Shown one piece after another: positions 9,037-16,559 of a stretch of DNA of 41,108 nt. The notes beneath the pieces were generated by a model. It ran no database searches. It was not told the DNA's origin and saw nothing but the letters and a program-made list of their open reading frames with translations. The number at the start of each line of letters is the position of its first letter. Within the stretch, counting starts at the first letter, position 1. A program made the position numbers and the translations under genes. The stretch is from Planctomycetota bacterium (GTDB lineage Bacteria > Planctomycetota > Planctomycetia > Pirellulales > Pirellulaceae), in the NCBI GenBank assembly GCA_963204965.1, contig CAUJKA010000476.1:1-41108 (forward strand). Direction: 5' to 3'.

Positions 9037-9525
9037 ATGTTTTCTCGCAACTGGATCGCAAGCCTGCTAGTCGTAGTCTACGGACTGACAGCCGGGATTG
9101 GGCCGTTCTGGCACAGTCATTCGGGTGGCTGCGGATGTTGCTTGAGTACTCGATCGACGAGTCTTTCCACGGTTCATTCGGCCGAAACAGCCGCAGACAC
9201 GGACTCCTCACGGTCTACATGTGCCAGCGGGTGTGCCTTTTGCGCGAAGCGCTCGGCGGCAAACAAGACCGAAAAGACTAGCTCAAGTGCTGGCTCGTCG
9301 AACAACTCTCCTTCATCGCTGGACCTGGAGCGTTTTGGCGAGGACGCGGAACATGTCAACGAGTTCTGCGTCGTCTGTGACTTCTACGGCAAGACCTACT
9401 TCTCGACCCTCGACTTTGAGATACTCGACCGAAGCCAGATCGTAACCAGCGTTCCCAACTTCGTTGATCACGCTCCCTCTCTGCTAGAGCCATTGGCTTC
9501 AGCCCGTGATCCACCAATCCAGTAG
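9037..9525 (+). CDS. Secreted Cys/His-rich protein of unknown function
   Basis: 162 residues from the ATG at 9037 (an in-frame ATG at 9001 would add 12). The N-terminus is a clear signal peptide or anchor (NWIASLLVVVYGLTAGIGPF) followed immediately by HSHSGGCGCC; further on are CASGCAFCAK and, after a Ser/Asn-rich linker, HVNEFCVVCDFYG. The clustered Cys and His pairs suggest a metal site or disulphides in an exported protein. The HxxxxCxxCxF pattern resembles uncharacterised planctomycete proteins and loosely DUF2946-type proteins, but I do not recognise a named family. Upstream direct repeats and a promoter candidate are noted separately; it is followed by a structured gap and then the DUF1559 gene. 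Confidence 0.65.
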   Translation: MFSRNWIASLLVVVYGLTAGIGPFWHSHSGGCGCCLSTRSTSLSTVHSAETAADTDSSRSTCASGCAFCAKRSAANKTEKTSSSAGSSNNSPSSLDLERFGEDAEHVNEFCVVCDFYGKTYFSTLDFEILDRSQIVTSVPNFVDHAPSLLEPLASARDPPIQ

Positions 9526-9596
9526 ATCTTGATTTGAGCTTCTTAAAGGAACATCGCGAGTTAGTTCGTCGATCTTAGCGCCTTCGCATTGAAGTA

Positions 9597-9654
9597 GGCG
9601 AAAGAAACTCTGCTGTGTACTTCTGTTTAACGCGACACGCGTTGTTCTTTCGCC
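9597..9654 (+). other. Two-tier hairpin in the gap before the DUF1559 gene
   Basis: GGCGAAAGAA (9597-9606) pairs perfectly with TTCTTTCGCC (9645-9654); inside, AACGCG (9629-9634) pairs with CGCGTT (9638-9643) around ACA. There is no T-run after it, so it is not a standard intrinsic terminator. It lies 71 bases after the stop of the Cys/His-rich gene and 130 bases before the DUF1559 start, so it could be a leader structure, processing site or weak terminator. Confidence 0.45.
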
Positions 9655-9784
9655 TTGGTCATTGCATCCGCAGTGAACAACGCAAAGGTCAATCTCGAAT
9701 CGCCCATTGTTTGTAATCGATTCGATCGATGAGCGCCGAGCTTATTTCGTGCGCATTTGTAAAGCAACCCAGGACATCTAAGCG

Positions 9785-10909
9785 ATGATACGATTCAGAA
9801 AACATCCTCAGGGCTTCACCCTAGTTGAACTGCTGGTCGTGATCGCCATCATTGGCGTATTGATCGGCTTGCTTTTGCCAGCGGTGCAAGCCGCTCGCGA
9901 AGCCGCGCGGCGTATGCAATGCGCGAACAACCTCAAGCAACTTGCGCTAGCAGTGCATAACTACGAGTCGGCGCATAGGACATTTCCTATCACGACAACT
10001 GGTCCTAGTCGTCTGGCACCCAAGTTAGGCAATGGGTTTTATAGCTGGCTAGCGATGGTATTGCCGCAGCTGGAGCAAGCGCCATTGTTCGGATCTATCA
10101 ACTTTGATGAAGCGATGGTGGATTCAAAGACTTTTAGTGCAAGTTCCGACTACACCAAGTTGACGATTGCAAGCAGTCATCCCAATGCGGTTGCAGCATC
10201 CACGTCGATTGCGACCTACCTATGTCCATCAGACTCAGTGTTGCAAACATCCACGCTGGGATCAGGGCGACCTGCGCCTGGTTCGTACGCTGGAAACATA
10301 GGCTGGGTCCGTGGGACCACGGGTATCACTGGTACGGATACAGCGATGAGTCTAAGTAATGGTGCAATGCCGTTTTACAATCCCGCCCAACCCAATGTAT
10401 GGCAGGTTCCGAAAATGCGGTTTGCCAATTTTACGGATGGTACGTCATCCACGGCAATCATTGCAGAACGGCTGATCAACAACGCTGAGGGTATCGCTGG
10501 ACCATTCGGCACGTTGATGGAGGGGCAACTGAGTCCACCCGTGATGTCTTATTGCGGGGCAACAGGAGCTACTTCACGATCGCTGGGGCAGTGGGTGAAC
10601 TATTGCAAGGGAGTGAGTGTTCCTGATCCTACTTACTCCTTACCTCATGGAAGAAGTTGGATTTCAGGTTGGACCTTGGCATCCAACCTTTACATGCACG
10701 TGATGCCGATCAATGAACGCAACTGCCATCTTTACGGTGGCGAGGATAACGGTGCTAACATCGTGACCGCAAGTAGTCGGCACAAAGGTGGAGCTCAAAC
10801 AGCATTCACCGATGGGCACGTGCATTTCTTTAGTCAAACCACCGATCTCACGGTTTGGTGGAGCATAGGCTCGCGCAATGGCGGCGAGATAGTTTCAATT
10901 GATCCCTAG
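9785..10909 (+). CDS. DUF1559 pseudopilin-like protein
   Basis: 374 residues. Starts with a short basic leader and a type IV prepilin/pseudopilin cleavage-methylation motif (G10|F11[28 protein letters not shown]), then [19 protein letters not shown], the characteristic DUF1559 block. The C-terminus carries [15 protein letters not shown], the family's H-X9-DG motif region. Such proteins exist in tens to hundreds of copies in planctomycete genomes; they are expected to be inserted in the inner membrane, cut by a prepilin peptidase after Gly10, and to act as surface or pseudopilus components, though function is unproven. The next gene (PEP-CTERM protein) follows after 44 bases on the same strand, and a prepilin-peptidase relative lies two genes downstream. 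Confidence 0.93.
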   Translation: MIRFRKHPQGFTLVELLVVIAIIGVLIGLLLPAVQAAREAARRMQCANNLKQLALAVHNYESAHRTFPITTTGPSRLAPKLGNGFYSWLAMVLPQLEQAPLFGSINFDEAMVDSKTFSASSDYTKLTIASSHPNAVAASTSIATYLCPSDSVLQTSTLGSGRPAPGSYAGNIGWVRGTTGITGTDTAMSLSNGAMPFYNPAQPNVWQVPKMRFANFTDGTSSTAIIAERLINNAEGIAGPFGTLMEGQLSPPVMSYCGATGATSRSLGQWVNYCKGVSVPDPTYSLPHGRSWISGWTLASNLYMHVMPINERNCHLYGGEDNGANIVTASSRHKGGAQTAFTDGHVHFFSQTTDLTVWWSIGSRNGGEIVSIDP

Positions 10910-10953
10910 TTTTACTTCAAGAGTTTACATCGAAAGAAATACAGGTACCAAAG

Positions 10954-11721
10954 ATGAGAAAGACTTTATTTAGCATTGCTCTCTTCTTCTTGCTGGCGAC
11001 AAGCAGAGTTAGTTACGCGGATATCTACATCGGTGGCCACGCGGATCTTGGCGTGGGATTTGACGCAGGCAATCTTCATTTGCACATACACGCAGAAAAT
11101 GATCTGCAGCTGTTTGGTGGAGGCATCGCACTTGCTGGTGAGTATAATCCTGGAGATTTGGATATCGGAGTTCCCGGTCCATCCATCAATCGACCTGGCG
11201 CGGCAGTTTGGAGTTTTCTCGCTCCCAACGCTGGCGACGCGGTTTGGTTTCTTCCTCAATCAACAGATCCAAACAAGCCATTCTTGGGAATAGGAACCGA
11301 GGACCTCACCGATGCTGGTTGGACTACACCGCTAACTTGGCAATTCAACTCCATTAGTACAGTCTCTGGTGGAGCATCTAGTTTTGCGCTTTGGCAAAAC
11401 GACCTCTTCGGCAATCCAACGGTCTTTGCTTCCAGCCTTGTTCCGGGTGGGGATAGTTGGACTCAATCGGCTCTAGGACACGACCACTTCAACTTTGGCT
11501 TTACCGCTGAAGGAATCTATGACGTTAGCTTCACAATCACTGGAACCAATTCAGGTATCGATGCAATTGCTGCTGGCGTTTATTCCGATACGGCCACTTT
11601 TCGCTTCGTCGTTGGTAGCGCCATCATCACCGCAGTTCCAGAACCAAGTGGTCTGATGTTGGTTGGAATCGCACTGGGTGGCCTAGCGTTCCGCCGACGT
11701 CGTGGTGCTCAGGCTTGCTAA
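10954..11721 (+). CDS. Choice-of-anchor M domain protein with PEP-CTERM sorting signal
   Basis: 255 residues: signal peptide (about 1-22, ending SYA-D), then a domain matching the choice-of-anchor M / TIGR03769-type surface domain: GGHADLGVGFDAGNLHLHIHAE near the start, NRPGAAVWSFLAPNAGDAVWFLPQ, PFLGIGTEDL, SSFALWQNDLFGNPTVFASS, and HDHFNFGFTAEGIYDVSFTI. The C-terminus is a classic PEP-CTERM tail: AVPEPSG, a hydrophobic helix LMLVGIALGGLAF and RRRRG. Known of the family: in Actinobacteria such domains accompany anchored-repeat ABC transporters of the Mn/Zn type. Here no ABC transporter is adjacent. The His-rich N-terminal strand (HLHIHAE, HDH) would fit metal binding, which is inference. Probably co-transcribed with the DUF1559 gene. 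Confidence 0.85.
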   Translation: MRKTLFSIALFFLLATSRVSYADIYIGGHADLGVGFDAGNLHLHIHAENDLQLFGGGIALAGEYNPGDLDIGVPGPSINRPGAAVWSFLAPNAGDAVWFLPQSTDPNKPFLGIGTEDLTDAGWTTPLTWQFNSISTVSGGASSFALWQNDLFGNPTVFASSLVPGGDSWTQSALGHDHFNFGFTAEGIYDVSFTITGTNSGIDAIAAGVYSDTATFRFVVGSAIITAVPEPSGLMLVGIALGGLAFRRRRGAQAC

Positions 11722-11742
11722 CAACATTGGACTGATGAGCTG

Positions 11743-11781
11743 ACAACCTAACGCAGCGTAAAGACCTGCGTGCTAGGTTGT
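11743..11781 (+). terminator. Strong hairpin after the PEP-CTERM gene, probable terminator without U-run
   Basis: ACAACCTAACGCAG (11743-11756) pairs with CTGCGTGCTAGGTTGT (11766-11781), a 14-bp stem with a 2-base bulge (GC) and a 9-base loop. It begins 21 bases after the stop codon. Only TTGTTGG follows, not a poly-T tract, so it may be a terminator, RNA-stability element or attenuator for the downstream gene. Confidence 0.5.
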
Positions 11782-11849
11782 TGGTACAAATCGTCCTCAA
11801 GGAAGACTTACGCCAGAGTTCTTCAAGCAATTTGCAAGGAGCCAAGGTG

Positions 11850-13847
11850 ATGGGAGTCGCCAACAGCCAGTCTTGTAAGCAGATACTAACCCAAGCCGAC
11901 AGGTCTGAACGCGCTGACCAAGTCGGCTTGGGGGTTGAATATTTGAGGCTTGCTGGCGTTCCCACTCTAGTGTGGATCGCCAGCTCGTCAGCGATTGTGT
12001 CCTTGCAGCGATATCGTGCGAAGGATCTCAACCAGTTTGGCTACTCGATTGCGCTGGTCGTCTTGGCACTGGCATTCGGCGCGTTATTGACGCATCGCAA
12101 TCGGCTGAAGGTCGCAACTTGCATCGCTCTTGACGGCATACTGCTCGTACTCACGGCCTACCTGTGGGGATGGATTTCGCCAAGTTCAAACCTGCTACAA
12201 CTAATGACCTATGCACTCCTACTCTACGGCGTATTTGCAACGGTGATTGGAATGAGCAACTTAAGCGATTTAAACTCGGAAAACTCGGACAATCTGAACA
12301 GCTTGGACAACTCTAAACCCGCTTCGACTGAAATTGTCTCGGCGTCTAGCACACACAAGTTTTCCTGGAAGTGGATCGGAGTGGTGTTGGTGGTGGGACT
12401 TGTTCTCTATATGGTCATTGCCCCGGCCATATCGATGGCGATCGTCCACTTTACACCCAAACGCTCGACTCGTGAACTGACCGACATGAGCTTCTTGGAG
12501 CATCTTCGGTTGCAAAGCGTTTCGGGAATTGTGATGCTGCTCTTTCTAGCCACGGGCGCAAGTATCGGTAGTTTTCTGAACGTAGTGATCTATCGCTTGC
12601 CGCGTCGTCGAACTTTACTTTGGCCTGCATCGGCGTGTCCCAATTGCGGATACAAGATTAAGGGCACCGACAATCTGCCAATACTCGCGTGGATTGGGCT
12701 TCGCGGACGATGTCGTCAATGCCACGTTTCGATCTCCAGTCGCTATCCCATCATTGAAGCGATAGTGGCAGCCGTCTTCGTAGTCTTCTTTTACGTACTT
12801 CTGCTCTCTGGCGGACAAAATCTGCCGATCCGCGACCCGAACATTTATCGAGGCATCGTTTGGATCATACTGTACACTAAGTGGGACTTGGTGACGATGT
12901 ACTTTTTCCACATGAGCATTTTCGCAGTCCTCCTCGCTTGGGCGATGATCAATTGGGATCGCTTTCGCGTTCCCCTAACATCTGCCATCGGCTGTATCGT
13001 CCTATCGGTCGTTCTGGTCACGCTCTTTCCACATCTCAATCCAATCGTACCACGACAGACGTCGATTGCCTCATTCATTCCAACTGGGTTATGGGTTGCG
13101 ATTTCAGGGGCGGGGATTGGCGGAATCGCGGGGATGTTACTGCAATACTTGTTTACAAGCGGAATCGCGACGATATCAATATCTTATGCTCCAACAGAAT
13201 CTCCGAGCGAGCCTCGTGACGTTGCAGACTCCAAGTTTAATGACGCTTCAGCAATCCGCGATCCAGTTGACCCCACTATTGCGAACGATACTCCCGTTGA
13301 CGCCCTTTCTGTTGCTTCAATCCCATCTGAGATCGCTGAGGAGACTGCCTCGACAATTGCCAACGCAGAAAACGAACATCTTGGTAATAGTGTTGTACAT
13401 GGTCCATCCGCTGATGGCTCGACACTCGAAACTGTTGAGCCCAAAGACCTCTACGGTGCGATGGCAAAACAGCCGGCATCGATGACCGATGCGGCACTTT
13501 GTCTTGCACTGTTCGGGGCTGCATTCGGACCTCAGGCTGTTCTATCGATCATGCTTGTCTCTCTGGTGATGCAGGCACTTGCTGCGGCGGTTCAAAAACT
13601 CCGCGGCCAGGAATTGCGATTTCCTGTGACGCTAACCCTCTTTGTCGTGGCGGTCCTGCACTCCGCAGTTTGGAGGCAGTCCAGTTACTTGCCAATCACA
13701 TGGTGGCCTACGCCCGAGGCAAGTACACGAACCATTGCAATCTGGAGTGCTACCACAACTGTAGGGCTCGTCGTGCTTGCCTCACTAAAATTTCTTCTTG
13801 GTTCCCAATCGTCCGTGCCCACAAACTCACAACAACCAGCGAATTGA
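11850..13847 (+). CDS. Prepilin peptidase (A24)-like polytopic membrane protein, divergent active site
   Basis: 665 residues from the ATG at 11850, which has AAGGAG 8 bases upstream. Residues ~30-150 are an extra N-terminal membrane region with about four helices, followed by another helix near 185. From ~225 comes a typical prepilin-peptidase N-domain: GASIGSFLNVVIYRLPRRRTL, then zinc-type cysteines CPNC (263/266) and CRQC (288/291) in DNLPILAWIGLRGRC...SSRYPIIE. The A24 membrane domain follows but its motifs are changed: the usual IDxDxxxxPD is INWDRFRVPL (367-376), and the GxGD region aligns best with SMTD (544-547), preceded by a ~110-residue polar, Asp/Ser/Ala-rich insert (~435-545). One Asp remains in each motif, so activity cannot be excluded. 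Neighbours include a pseudopilin (substrate type) upstream and a small membrane protein 9 bases downstream. Confidence 0.8.
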   Translation: MGVANSQSCKQILTQADRSERADQVGLGVEYLRLAGVPTLVWIASSSAIVSLQRYRAKDLNQFGYSIALVVLALAFGALLTHRNRLKVATCIALDGILLVLTAYLWGWISPSSNLLQLMTYALLLYGVFATVIGMSNLSDLNSENSDNLNSLDNSKPASTEIVSASSTHKFSWKWIGVVLVVGLVLYMVIAPAISMAIVHFTPKRSTRELTDMSFLEHLRLQSVSGIVMLLFLATGASIGSFLNVVIYRLPRRRTLLWPASACPNCGYKIKGTDNLPILAWIGLRGRCRQCHVSISSRYPIIEAIVAAVFVVFFYVLLLSGGQNLPIRDPNIYRGIVWIILYTKWDLVTMYFFHMSIFAVLLAWAMINWDRFRVPLTSAIGCIVLSVVLVTLFPHLNPIVPRQTSIASFIPTGLWVAISGAGIGGIAGMLLQYLFTSGIATISISYAPTESPSEPRDVADSKFNDASAIRDPVDPTIANDTPVDALSVASIPSEIAEETASTIANAENEHLGNSVVHGPSADGSTLETVEPKDLYGAMAKQPASMTDAALCLALFGAAFGPQAVLSIMLVSLVMQALAAAVQKLRGQELRFPVTLTLFVVAVLHSAVWRQSSYLPITWWPTPEASTRTIAIWSATTTVGLVVLASLKFLLGSQSSVPTNSQQPAN

Positions 13848-13856
13848 GGAATCGGC

Positions 13857-14330
13857 ATGGGGTCAAGAAAGTCAATTCGCACTCATGCCATTCCTACAAA
13901 TGGTTCTAATCTCTTTGAAGAGGTCATCTTCTGGCTCTGTTTGGTCCAGATTTTTTATGCGTTAATAGTTCCTTTATTGGCGATCGACTCAATGCGTGCT
14001 GCCGAAGTCGCCATGCAATTTGGTGGCCTAAATCAACTGGCCGCGATCTTTTTGCTGATCCTGGCCATCATTTGGTTTGGTAAAGGCGCAATCGATCTTG
14101 GCGGGAAGCGTCTTGCAAGTTTTGGCGTGCTGGGATGGTTCGCAATCTTGCTTTCGATTCAACCCTCTTCGGCTTGTTGCGGGACCATCGTCGCTTGTAT
14201 CGCTGGCTTCAAGCCATTTGCCGAGTTAACCGTGGTTGATATCGCTATACATCTGCTACCGATGATTGGTGGTGGCCTGCTGATTCTCGATCTGCATCTT
14301 CAAAAGACGCCAAGGCTTAGTCGAGCCTAA
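13857..14330 (+). CDS. Small four-helix membrane protein, unknown function
   Basis: 157 residues. After a short basic N-terminus there are about four hydrophobic segments (EVIFWLCLVQIFYALIVPLLA; LNQLAAIFLLILAIIWF; FGVLGWFAILLSI with PSSACCGTIVACIAG; VVDIAIHLLPMIGGGLLILDL). Paired Cys (ACC, AC) sit near the third helix. No family recognised. The stop codon of the prepilin-peptidase-like gene overlaps its Shine-Dalgarno (TGAGGAA, start 9 bases later), so the two are translated from one mRNA and probably act together. Confidence 0.7.
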   Translation: MGSRKSIRTHAIPTNGSNLFEEVIFWLCLVQIFYALIVPLLAIDSMRAAEVAMQFGGLNQLAAIFLLILAIIWFGKGAIDLGGKRLASFGVLGWFAILLSIQPSSACCGTIVACIAGFKPFAELTVVDIAIHLLPMIGGGLLILDLHLQKTPRLSRA

Positions 14331-14616
14331 TAGAACTATTGATAGTGCTATGCACTTCAGTGACACAACACGACAAATGTGGCTGTGAATCATTGCACCA
14401 GCCTTTTTCGTGATCTTGATACTTTCTTAACAGGCTGCCAAATAGATTTGACAGCATCTTGATGCCGACATGGCGAGAATTACTCGTAGTGAGATCGGCA
14501 CTTCTTGGCGTCTGAAATGAACGCTGCTTTCTGGCACTCTGCCATCAAGAGCATCGGCAGCAGACAAAGTGTTTTGGAAGCGATCCGGTCTCAGTTTCAA
14601 AGGAGAAACGAGAATC

Positions 14617-14709
14617 GTGGATATTTTCTGGATGGGGTGCGTTGGCGCACTGTTCTTTGGCTTGGCTGGCTTAGTCCAACTGTGTGAGTCACTTCGAGGT
14701 GAGGCATAG
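14617..14709 (+). CDS. 30-residue single-helix membrane peptide ahead of kdpF
   Basis: GTG at 14617, preceded by AGGAGA (14601-14606), opens a 30-codon frame ending TAG at 14709: VDIFWMGCVGALFFGLAGLV then QLCESLRGEA. It has one membrane helix followed by a short charged tail with the pattern LCExL. Small ORFs with the same layout (hydrophobic start, Trp/Gly-rich helix, RLCExL-type end) are often seen just before kdpF in other bacteria and are sometimes annotated as potassium-ATPase-related. It stops 2 bases before the kdpF ATG, so translational coupling is likely. The 286 bases upstream (14331-14616) hold the kdp promoter region; I found no clear KdpE site or riboswitch by eye. Confidence 0.6.
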   Translation: MDIFWMGCVGALFFGLAGLVQLCESLRGEA

Positions 14710-14711
14710 TC

Positions 14712-14804
14712 ATGATATTAAGCAATTGGATTGGCATACTGATCGCTGCTGTATTAGCAGCTTATTTGACACTCGCGTTATTGAAGCCGGAGAAGTTCTC
14801 ATGA
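14712..14804 (+). CDS. kdpF: KdpF, small stabilising subunit of the K+-transporting ATPase
   Basis: 30-residue single-pass membrane peptide MILSNWIGILIAAVLAAYL followed by [11 protein letters not shown]. The ending (Y-L-x-x-A-L-L-K/R-P-E-K/R-F) is the family signature. KdpF stabilises the KdpABC complex in the membrane. The TGA stop (14802-14804) overlaps the kdpA ATG (14801-14803) as ATGA, the usual arrangement. A purine-rich GAGGTGAGG lies upstream of the ATG, inside the end of the preceding small ORF. Confidence 0.92.
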   Translation: MILSNWIGILIAAVLAAYLTLALLKPEKFS

Positions 14805-16516
14805 GTGCCTCGGACCTACTACAACTTGCCGTGTTTCTCATCCCGTTACTGCTCGCAGTTAAACCGCTGGGCTGGTACATGGCACGCGTTTTTACCGGTA
14901 TTGTCCCCCAACCTGTTCGTTGGATCAGGCCGCTTGAAAGGATGATCTACCGCATCATTCGCGTTGATCCCGATGCGCCCATGGACTGGAAGCAATATTC
15001 CTTTGCCGTGCTCGCGCTGAGTCTAGTAAGCGTGTTTGCAGTTTACATTCTGCAGCGATCGCAGTCCTTCTTGCCTTTGAATCCGCAAGAAATGTCCGCG
15101 GTATCTGCCGATTCATCTTTCAATACAGCGATTAGCTTTGCGACCAACACTAATTGGCAAGGCTACGGCGGCGAGTCCACGATGAGCTACCTGACTGAGA
15201 TGCTTGCCCTGGCTGTGCAGAACTTCGTATCGGCAGCGGCTGGGATGGCTGTACTCATTGCGCTGGTGCGCGGTTTCGCTCAGCAGAGTACATCTGGCAT
15301 CGGTAACTTTTGGGCGGATCTTACTCGAGGCACGCTTTACATTCTGCTACCCGCGTCGTTGCTCCTAGCCGTTGTACTAGTTTGGCAAGGGGTACCACAA
15401 ACGATGCAGCGTTACCACCAAGCCAATCTGGTCGAACCCATAGTAGCGGCCGATGGAACCACAGTCACTACACAAACAATCGCAGTTGGTCCAGTCGCTT
15501 CGCAAGTGGCAATTAAGCAGTTGGGAACCAACGGTGGAGGTTTCTTCAATGCGAACTCAGCGCATCCGCTCGAAAATCCAACACCGCTCAGCAACCTCTT
15601 ACAAATGGTCTCGATTTTGCTGATTCCGGCTGCGCTTTGCGGGACCTTCGGCGAGATCGTTGGTGACCGCAGGCAAGGTTGGACCATCTTGGCTTCAATG
15701 TTGGTCATCTTCATTCCGCTATTGGTGCTGACGATCTACTTCGAGCAGCAGGCAAACGTTCGCCTTGCAGATCTTGGTGTTGTCGGCGGCAATATGGAGG
15801 GCAAAGAGCAACGACTGGGTATTGCCAACTCGGCAATCTGGGCCACAGCCACCACGGCAGCGTCCAATGGATCGGTCAACGCGATGCACGATTCATTCAG
15901 TCCTCTAGGCGGCTTGATTCCCATGTGGTTGATGCAGTTGGGCGAGATCGTATTCGGCGGAGTCGGCTCGGGGCTATATGGCATGTTGGTCTTCGCCATC
16001 ATCGCAGTGTTCTTATCGGGCTTGATGGTGGGACGCACTCCCGAGTACTTGGGCAAGAAGATTAGCGCCTACGAAATCAAGATGGCGTCGCTAGTGATCT
16101 TGTTGCCCTGTGCCATGGTGCTCGTCGGTACTGCCATCGCCGTCATGAGTGATTCTGGTCGCGCAGGCATTGCTAATCCTGGGCCGCATGGATTCAGTGA
16201 AGTGCTGTATGCGCTGTCTTCAGCGTCGAACAACAACGGCTCGGCCTTCGCTGGACTAAGTGCCAACAGTCCGTTCTACAACGGCCTTCTGGGACTGGCC
16301 ATGATCGTCGGTCGCTTCGGCGTGATGATCCCCGTTCTGGCAATCGCTGGATCGCTATCAAGCAAAAAACGTACTCCCACAAGTTCGGGAACTTTGCCAA
16401 CTCACACACCATTGTTTGTCGTTCTGCTCGTCGCTGTCGTTGTGGTGGTCGGGGCGCTCAGCTTCTTCCCGGCTCTCGCACTTGGCCCGATCATCGAACA
16501 GTTGATGCTGAAGTAG
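14801..16516 (+). CDS. kdpA: KdpA, K+-binding and translocating subunit of the Kdp ATPase
   Basis: 571 residues, ten or so membrane helices, K+-channel-like (SKT superfamily) subunit that selects and passes K+ across the inner membrane. Visible signatures: N-terminal [16 protein letters not shown]; pore/selectivity regions [29 protein letters not shown], and [22 protein letters not shown]. Length fits KdpA (about 557-600). I take the ATG at 14801, which overlaps the kdpF stop and gives the family N-terminus [12 protein letters not shown]; the longer frame from 14684 would run through kdpF. Second gene of the kdpFABCDE operon. Confidence 0.97.
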   Translation: MSASDLLQLAVFLIPLLLAVKPLGWYMARVFTGIVPQPVRWIRPLERMIYRIIRVDPDAPMDWKQYSFAVLALSLVSVFAVYILQRSQSFLPLNPQEMSAVSADSSFNTAISFATNTNWQGYGGESTMSYLTEMLALAVQNFVSAAAGMAVLIALVRGFAQQSTSGIGNFWADLTRGTLYILLPASLLLAVVLVWQGVPQTMQRYHQANLVEPIVAADGTTVTTQTIAVGPVASQVAIKQLGTNGGGFFNANSAHPLENPTPLSNLLQMVSILLIPAALCGTFGEIVGDRRQGWTILASMLVIFIPLLVLTIYFEQQANVRLADLGVVGGNMEGKEQRLGIANSAIWATATTAASNGSVNAMHDSFSPLGGLIPMWLMQLGEIVFGGVGSGLYGMLVFAIIAVFLSGLMVGRTPEYLGKKISAYEIKMASLVILLPCAMVLVGTAIAVMSDSGRAGIANPGPHGFSEVLYALSSASNNNGSAFAGLSANSPFYNGLLGLAMIVGRFGVMIPVLAIAGSLSSKKRTPTSSGTLPTHTPLFVVLLVAVVVVVGALSFFPALALGPIIEQLMLK

Positions 16517-16559
16517 GCCTCCCTCGAACAAGTCTAATTATCCAATAACACACAATATC

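Noticed and set aside
14331..14616. c-di-AMP riboswitch or KdpE operator upstream of kdp
   Set aside because: Such elements are expected here in some bacteria, but I could not recognise the conserved motifs.
14684..14800. Extended N-terminus for KdpA from an ATG at 14684
   Set aside because: It would overlap kdpF completely in another frame; the ATG at 14801 gives the conserved KdpA start and the usual ATGA overlap.
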